Positions 23,931 through 64,000 of a stretch of DNA of 64,000 bases are shown one piece after another (the stretch's first letter is position 1; every line of letters starts with the position of its first letter). Origin of the DNA: Cricetomys ansorgei (lineage: Eukaryota > Chordata > Mammalia > Rodentia > Nesomyidae); NCBI GenBank assembly GCA_026225945.1, contig JAMJFZ010001074.1, positions 1,449,501 to 1,513,500 on the forward strand, read 5' to 3'. Below the pieces are notes generated by a model. That model was not told where the DNA came from and searched no databases. It worked only from the letters and a program-made list of their open reading frames with translations. The translations under genes were made by a program, and so were the position numbers.

Positions 23931-24589
23931 CTCCGTCAGAACTCTGATTTCTTCTCTTCATAGACTGTTCCTCCAAGGCCTGAGTGGCTCCGGGCAGATG
24001 AGACTGAGAGTGCTCATAATTCGGCCTCTGATAATTTTGTTCTGAATTAGTAAGTTCCAAGTTATTTGTAATACCACATGCCAATCTGATTTGTTCTCCA
24101 TTTCTGTTCCAAGAAGAAAGTGGTTTAACAGAGATGTCAATGTTACCGAGAAGCGCGTGCGGTCTCCAGGGGAACAGAGAAGACAGGAGCCGATCATCAG
24201 AACATAGTGCGTCTCCTGTCTCAGGATCAGCACAACTGCAGGTCCACCGGGCAGGTGTCTCTCATGTTTGGCCAGAAAGCTCCACTGGGAGCAAAACTGT
24301 TTTCACCTTAAAGTCTCCAATTCTATTCCTGATACTCATTCAATTATGCGTTTGTTTTGTCCTCCACAACCCAGCTGGAATACCCTTAATCCCAAGGCTC
24401 AACCTTTCAAAGGTAATTATTATTTTTTAACCCTTTCAGCAGCAGGCCAGCCACCTGTAACCTCATAAAGTCACGTCACTGGATCAGGTTATGTGCTTGG
24501 TTGATTTTTATTTATTAACTGTTAATCAATTCATTTATTTATTATTTATTTACTTATGTGTGTGCCTCTGTCATTTACTTATTTAATTT

Positions 24590-24755
24590 AAAATTTTGCA
24601 TGCATGCTGCATGTGTGGGAGTGTCTGCGGAGGCCAGAAGAGGGTATCAGATCCCCTGGAGCTGGAGCTACAAGCAGATGTGAGCCCCTAAAAAGAGCTT
24701 GGGTTGTCTGGAAGAGCAGCACATGCTTTGAACCACAGATCCTCTGTCTAGCCCA
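24590..24755 (-). mobile_element. B3-family SINE
   Basis: GGAGGCCAGAAGAGGGTATC, CCCTGGAGCTGGAGCTACAA and GGAAGAGCAGCACATGC are reversed B3. Confidence 0.8.
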
Positions 24756-25120
24756 TCATATATATAATTAATAAACTATCAGAATGCATTTTGTAGAGGG
24801 ACTTCCATCAGTTTGCTTGCTATATATCCGAGTTACATACACAAAATACTTTCGTATGAGTTCTATTATATATTTAAGAAGCGAAAAGTCTTTAGTTTCA
24901 AAATCAGCAATATGCAAATTGAATCCTTACAACTTTATCCTCTTCCATCATTACATGGTGGCTTATACTTTGTACAATTTTCTGCATTGCTTCCTTTGAA
25001 AGTCCTGGGAATGAGAAACAGTGACAGCCCCCACCCCCGCTCAGGGGGCAAAAGCCGTTTAAATCAGTAGCAAGAAATCAGGCAGCCTCCAGGTGCCTGG
25101 CATCGCCCACAAGTATGCTT

Positions 25121-25165
25121 CTCTCTTTCTCTCTCTCTCTCTCCTTCTCTCTCTCTCTCTCCTTG
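25121..25165. repeat. (CT)n microsatellite
   Basis: CT-rich run with a few interruptions. Confidence 0.9.
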
Positions 25166-25622
25166 GCACTCTAGCTTCAGAATCCTCTGGGGTGTTTCAT
25201 TAAAAGGCAGATTCTGGGACTCATCCCCGATGCAGGTGTAATGGGAACATTTTGAGGACGATTATAAGGAAGTGGGTGTTACATAATTTCAAACTTATAG
25301 ATGCATAGACCGCACTCACGTGTGTTTAGAACATACCCGGTCGATTGCTTACATCTTTGCTTCAGATTCTCTTCTTACAAGACAATTCCAAAGTCATCCT
25401 GGAAAAAGTGAGACTGGATTTACTATGGAGGAGCAGGGCAGGCACCTCAGGAAAAAGCCTGATGTTTTCCAGATAGTCTGTCTGTGGTCTTTTGTGTGAC
25501 CACAGCTGATTGTTTTCAGTTGAATATGGAGATAAAGCGACTTCAGAGTTTCCATGTAGCTTTATGGGCAAGGAGTAACTGTAACTTGTGAAGAAATGAA
25601 ACTTTTGTCTTGTTTTGGTTTT

Positions 25623-25775
25623 GTTTTTTCGAGACAGGGTTTCTCTGTTGGAACTCTGACTGCCCTGGAACTCGCTCTCGAGGCCAGGCTGGCCTCGAAC
25701 TCAGAGAGATCTGGGCCTGCCTCTGCCTCCCTAGTAGCTGGGATTAAAGGTGTTTACCACCACTACCACCCAGCT
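25623..25775 (-). mobile_element. B1 SINE
   Basis: TTTTCGAGACAGGGTTTCTC, GAGGCCAGGCTGGCCTCGAA and GCTGGGATTAAAGGTGT are reversed B1. Confidence 0.95.
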
Positions 25776-25819
25776 AGAAGTGCAACTTTTTATTACGAAA
25801 GATTAAGGAAAAATGTTCT

Positions 25820-25985
25820 GAGACTAGGGAGGTGACTCAGAAGATGCTCACCATGTAAGGTGAGGACTGAGTTCTGGAAACCACCTGAAGTGGCACGCTC
25901 GCAATAGCAGCAGTGGGGGATGGGGACAGGAGGAGCTCTGCGGTTCTGGCCAGCCAGCACAGCTTAATCAGGGACCCTCAGGTCT
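25820..25985 (+). mobile_element. B3/B4-like SINE, diverged
   Basis: GGAGGTGACTCAGAAGATGC and a diverged remainder. 25985-27130 is AT-rich unique DNA with no gene seen. Confidence 0.4.
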
Positions 25986-27134
25986 GGAACCCCTCATCTT
26001 ACTCTCCAAAAGTGACAACTTGTAACTTTTAGCAGCTTTTCCTGATGCTTTTCTCAAAGGTAAAATGATCATTTCTTGATTGTTTTATGCAAAACGAGCT
26101 GAGGTTCCAGTTTACAGCCTCTGTCTGGCTTTCTCCCTTCCATTTCCCAGGTGAATTAGCTTGGTGATGGGAACCTGCTTACTGACCTTGAACTAAGTTT
26201 CTTGTTTTCCCATATCCCAACTGGTGCCTTTTGGTGTGACCTACCACACAGAGCACTTTGACTGAAATGTTTCAGACTACGCTTTGGAGAAAACTCATCC
26301 TAAAAGAGCAATACAATCATTTCCTTGTCTCTGGATTCCCAGCCTGCTTCCAGCTTTTCATTCTGAGCTTTTCTCCCGGTTTCTATCCACTGTGACACTG
26401 CTGTGTTCATGATTGAGTGCATCCCCATCCTTAGGAAACATCAACAACACTGAAGAAGTCTGACGATGGTGACTGACACACATAATTTCGCCCAGGTTTC
26501 CCTCCTTTCTAGTGGAAGGTTTATCTTTGCATGTATTTATCGGCCGCTTCAATTTCTTCTTTAGACAGCGTGTTTCTTTTTTGATCTACTCACCGAGTCC
26601 TACCAATTCTGGATACTAGTAGCTTTCAGGTTATGTTCATTGCAAGAAAGCAGTCTTGTTTTCTTTTGAGGTGCAACTTTTCTGTAGAATTGACCCCTTT
26701 TCTTCTATGTGGTCTGCCCTTCACCCCTGATAGAAGGCTTTTAGAAAATCACCTTTATTCTTAATGGTTTGTACCCTCATTCTCCTGTTGAAAGCAAAGG
26801 ATGTGACTTAGTAGCCTAAGTAATTTTGTATAAAATAGTTTCCAAAAATCCTAATCATAGAAGACAAATGCAAACATACAAACCCAGGCTGATATTGTCA
26901 CCTATCTGTAATATCTATTACTCTTAGACATGCTAATATTAGAAATCTTATGCTTCATATAGTTTCTTCCCTTACTTAAGAACTTGTGTACCTCCTGTCA
27001 GGGTCACATCCTTTTCAAGTGCTGCAAAATATTGTATCTTGTAGCCATAGTAACTACCCACTTTTTGATATTTAGGCTCTTCCCAAATTTAAAAGAAAAT
27101 ATTAACTTTCTTTTGAATTCTCTCATGTGTGATA

Positions 27135-27420
27135 TGTATGTACTTGTTGGGGTCTGTGTGTGTGTACTTACACATAGAGGCCAGAGGTTAATATTAGGTT
27201 ATTAATAATTAATAATTTTCTATTGCTCTCTACCTAATTTTTTGAGTCAGCGTTTCTCATTGTACTGGAAACTCACTAACTGGGCCAGTCTGGCTTGCCA
27301 ATGAACAGCCAGTCTCTCCCCCACCCCACCATTGCTACAAACATCTACATATTTGTAATTACAAATTACATATCCTACTGTACTTGGCTTTTTACATGGG
27401 CACCAGGGATCCAAATTGTT
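27135..27420 (-). mobile_element. B4-type SINE, diverged
   Basis: Begins with a GT-rich part and AGGCCAGAGGTTAATATTAG, followed by a B1-like reversed half with TTGAGTCAGCGTTTCTCATT and GGCCAGTCTGGCTTGCCAAT. Confidence 0.6.
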
Positions 27421-27454
27421 GCATAACATTCCTCCTGGAGAAACATGAAAAAAT

Positions 27455-28070
27455 GTCTACTAACCCCAGATATGGAAGTCCAAAGGAAGGATAGCACCAA
27501 AATTCAACTTAGTGAACCATGAGTTTTATTAGAGTTACTTACAGAAATGACTCAAAATCAGTTGCATCACCAAAAACCCATAGGTGACAGCTCCTGAAAT
27601 CTGGAAACCTGTAGTGCATTATACAACCTATAGGCAGCTCAACAGGTTGGAGTGTCCTTTCCAGGTAGTTTAGTAGGTCCAAGCCTCTTCTAGACAGCTC
27701 TGCTGGTCTCTTCTTTTTCCAGAAGGCTCAGCTGGTCTTCTACACAGCTCTGTCTCAGCATCCCTCAGCAATCACTGTTTATATATACTTGGGGAAGAAG
27801 GGGCCTAGTGTATCTGGTGAGTTTCAGGAACTTCCTAAAGTCTTTTGAGTTGTTTTACTTCCTGAGCTTAAGGAACTTCCCAGCAAGATGGACTGTTTCA
27901 CCTCCCCCTAGAATACCCTTTTGTTTCACCTCCTCTAGAACATCTTGCATCAAGACAGCTTCCCTCCAAGATTGAAGTTTTTAATCTTAGGGGAAACTGC
28001 CACACAGCACAAACTCAGGTCCCATGCTTCATGGGGTCTAACGCAGTCACCTCCCTGGCTCCTGGAGTCC
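27455..28070. repeat. Probable LTR-like rodent interspersed repeat
   Basis: GAACCATGAGTTTTATTAGA with GTTACTTACAGAAATGACTC and later CAGCTCAACAGGTTGGAGTG follow a pattern I recall from a common rodent repeat. Family not named. Confidence 0.4.
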
Positions 28071-28329
28071 ATCTCTCTCTTTGTTCATGATTTCTAGGTC
28101 CAAACTTAAAATATTGTGAATTTGAATTATTATTAACTTACATTCAAAAGTCTGTATCTACAGTAGGAGATAACCAAAACTAAGAATGGTAAGAAAACAA
28201 AACAGCCCACTGCTTTGTAAGGTAATTATATCTAAAACGAAAAAAGTCTGAATGACCTTCACACTGGTGGACGATGGTTATTAAATGAAAATCTTTCGCC
28301 AGGTATGGGACACCTCCTTAGGAATAATT

Positions 28330-29440
28330 GGTTAGGGAGGCTCCCAAAGCAACACAGGTGATTGCCATTAATTGCTCTTGGCAGCCCACCACAGCTAGAT
28401 GGGAAGTCCCTACTGTGGAGGCACAACACATTCTGGTTGTAGCACATAGAGAAATCCAGCTAGAACTGACTTGCAAACTTCCTCCTTACTGGATAGCTTT
28501 CATAGTGCCAGGAGGTGCTATGCATATGACTGAGGGAGAAAAGCCATGAATGGATTTACCTGGTGGCAAGCCCTGTGCGTTACAATACTGATCTACTGAT
28601 GCAATAGTGGCATGGCTGCTACAGTGGCAACTAACTGCTTTCTGATTGGATCTGGGCTCCCTCCACAGGACAGAATTCATACTGTAAAAGTGGCCAAAAG
28701 CCCATGGCTGTGGAAGTCATGTGCTCTAAGGGGGAACACGACTGTTGTTTTGCTAAATGGATAGTTTTTCAAAGAGCTTTCTAAATATCTGAGTTTATAC
28801 CCTGGGTCAGCACTGCTCCTAACCCTGGTCAGAAAAGTTCCTTTTTGCAGTGGACAGCAGTGTAGAAACTCATAACTGATCAAAGTGCAGAGAGTAAGTA
28901 TTTAATATTCAGCTCTGAATAGACCATTCCTATCAACACCCCCATCTGAGTCTCGGGGCGCACTGAGGAGGGGGTGGGAAGAACATGGAGTCTAGAGGAT
29001 GAGGAAGAGTGCCATGTACATAAGGCTGTCTTTGGACGTGACGTGGCCATTGCACTCACAGCAGCTATGGTTATCCGCATGGCAAGCCAGCCAGTATTCC
29101 AGCGTGGATGGGAGAGAGGCTCACAGTTGAAGAGCTATCCGAAACTGACGCCTGCTGGGTGTGAGTGGGTGTGGCCACTGCTTGTCCGTACTCCAGTGGA
29201 TGGCCCACGGGTAGGGACATCAAGAAAGCATTAGCTGGTTTCAGTGGGTTGTGACAAACAAAAAAGAGAATGTGAAGGTGGTGAGGGAACAGGGGCGGGG
29301 ACTCGGATGATGAAGAGACATTGTAAACAGACATACGATGGTCAAGTAAAAGATTACAAAATATTGTTGAAAGAAAGGTCGTATTAATTTACAAGGCAAG
29401 GCAGAAGTTACTCTTTCTTTGACCTGACTATAAAAACCCC
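28330..29440 (+). mobile_element. Rodent L1-type 3' end, diverged
   Basis: Contains the series TGGATAGCTTTCATAGTGCC, then GTGGCATGGCTGCTACAGTG, and further right GACGTGACGTGGCCATTGCA and CACTCACAGCAGCTATGGTT. It is homologous to the blocks at 35720-36600, 31630-31920 and 45885-46285, all in the same orientation. The type (Lx-like) is an inference. Confidence 0.5.
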
Positions 29441-30064
29441 GCTGAGACGATAGGGAAGGCATTTTAAGTCTCATTTTTTTTCATTTTCATAAAGTTACGT
29501 TTCGAACTTATTAATTTTCATTTCAAGCGATGCCCATTCTCAGTTCATTATCTCTGGATTCTTCATAGGAGCTATTATTCTTGCTATCAATTTTTTTTTT
29601 TTGTTGGAAAGCAGCCTATTCTTGTTCTATCGCTGCAGTATCCCTTGGAATCTCCCTGAAGAGGAGAGACGGAACATTTAAATGTTTCAGACCTTACGTA
29701 ATCTTCCACCTGCTCCCGTCTCCATGGAACACAATAGAGCTCTCAATTTACCGATTTTCTGTCTGAGTGAACAGAACTTTGCTGAGAGTGTGATGTGCAC
29801 GGAATAATTCAGTCTCTACTTTGATCTAATTTTCTTTTAAAGTCTGAGTTCCAGCTCCGCTGTTTAAAACCCATTTCCGCCCTCTGGACGTACCTGTCTA
29901 GCTCCTATCTCTATGAGCCCCCATATCAGCTCATGCTCAGAGGGGCTCTGCACCTTGGGGGTCTCTTGTACACACACTACCCTATTTATCTGCTGGGGAG
30001 CCACTTGAGGCCTAATGGGAGGGGCATCGAGACCTCTACAGCAAGCCATGTTTCTTAAAGCATA
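29440..30064. other. Dhfr 3' flank, unique sequence
   Basis: Repeat-poor stretch just beyond the probable Dhfr 3' end, apart from a T-run near 29590. Distal Dhfr poly(A) sites may lie here, but none is clear. Confidence 0.35.
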
Positions 30065-30070
30065 TTTAAT
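30065..30070 (-). terminator. Candidate Dhfr poly(A) signal, ATTAAA
   Basis: Plus-strand TTTAAT reads ATTAAA on the minus strand, about 266 nt beyond the stop codon. Dhfr genes use several poly(A) sites; this one is a candidate only. Confidence 0.4.
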
Positions 30071-30119
30071 ATAAGCTAGTTAGATTCATGGGAAATGAAA
30101 ACATTGTATAGAATTATAC

Positions 30120-30195
30120 AGGGGTTGGGGTGTGGCTCAGCAGTACAGCGTTTGCCCATCATGCAACAGGGTCCCTGGTTCCATCTCCAGCACAA
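30120..30195 (+). mobile_element. ID SINE in the Dhfr 3' untranslated region
   Basis: GGGGTTGGGGTGTGGCTCAG and GGGTCCCTGGTTCCATCTCC match the ID element. It lies antisense to Dhfr, between the stop codon and the candidate poly(A) signal. Confidence 0.85.
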
Positions 30196-30335
30196 AAGGA
30201 ACACTTCAACTGTCTTTCCCTAAAGAAATAGTTTCTTGTCGATCTAAAGCCAACAGAAGTCCCACAGTCTTGTAAAAATGCCTAATTATAGGAGCAAAGA
30301 GCAGAACCTGAAGTCGACCAGAAAACGCCTTTCTG

Positions 30336-48449
<18,114 letters not shown>

Positions 48450-48502
48450 GACGGCAGCAGCGATCACCCCCTAGTCAACTCTCAGCCCGGAGTCCTCTCA
48501 AG

Positions 48503-48514
48503 TTTGGCGCGAAA
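48503..48514 (-). promoter_or_regulatory. Dhfr: E2F palindrome of the Dhfr promoter
   Basis: Reads TTTCGCGCCAAA on the minus strand, 54-65 nt upstream of the Dhfr ATG. This is the classic overlapping E2F site of mammalian Dhfr, next to its start site, and fits G1/S activation. Confidence 0.9.
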
Positions 48515-48551
48515 TTGCGGCTGCCTGGCGCCGGATCCCACTGATGTAGCA

Positions 48552-48676
48552 GAAGCCCCGCCCCGACAGGCTCCGGCCTGCCTTCTATTTGTGCAGCGGA
48601 GCCCCCGCCCCGCGTTCCATTTGTGCAGCTGGAGCCCCACCCCCCGGTAGGCCCCGCCCCGACAGGCCCCGCCCCG
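48552..48676. promoter_or_regulatory. GC-box (Sp1) tandem array
   Basis: Perfect GC boxes (CCCCGCCCC) at 48555-48564, 48603-48611, 48651-48660 and 48666-48675, plus a variant near 48635. They sit in imperfect repeats that also share TATTTGTGCAGC / CATTTGTGCAGC. This resembles the repeated GC-box promoter of mouse and hamster Dhfr. Confidence 0.85.
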
Positions 48677-48756
48677 CACAGGGTGCAGCGTGCGCGCGCA
48701 GGCGCGGGTAAGTGCGGTCGCGCGCTCGCGGCCGGCCTGCTCTTCTGCACCCTGCC

Positions 48757-64000
<15,244 letters not shown>

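Overview
This is mammalian nuclear DNA from a muroid rodent. B1, B2/B3, B4 and ID SINEs are dense, L1 tails are of the rodent type, and the two recognisable genes are Dhfr and Msh3 in their usual head-to-head arrangement. The encoded peptides are close to mouse but not identical. The species cannot be fixed from the sequence alone; a gerbil, hamster or similar muroid is plausible.

Layout: 1-1050 is a CpG island at the left edge, probably the promoter of the next gene to the left. From mammalian synteny this could be Ankrd34b, read leftward out of the window. 1050-30000 is intergenic: SINEs, MaLR-like LTR fragments, microsatellites, a GC-rich islet near 23 kb, and several repeat-poor unique stretches that could be regulatory. 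30336-48449 holds the complete six-exon Dhfr coding region on the minus strand (187 codons plus stop). 48450-48756 is a bidirectional CpG-island promoter with a repeated GC-box array and an E2F palindrome. 48757 to the right edge holds Msh3 exons 1-8 on the plus strand, about 405 codons; the gene runs out of the window in intron 8.

The genes are functionally distinct but share a promoter. Dihydrofolate reductase supplies tetrahydrofolate for thymidylate and purine synthesis. MSH3 pairs with MSH2 (MutS-beta) to repair insertion/deletion loops. The E2F site and GC boxes fit G1/S expression of Dhfr.

Most interesting points: an unusual cluster of substitutions in the PWPP loop and following helix of Dhfr; a U12-type AT-AC intron in Msh3 invaded by an inverted B1 pair and an L1 fragment; a tRNA-Leu-like pseudogene inside Dhfr; and an isolated GC-rich islet in the intergenic DNA. 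I found no support for a wholly new biological system in this window.
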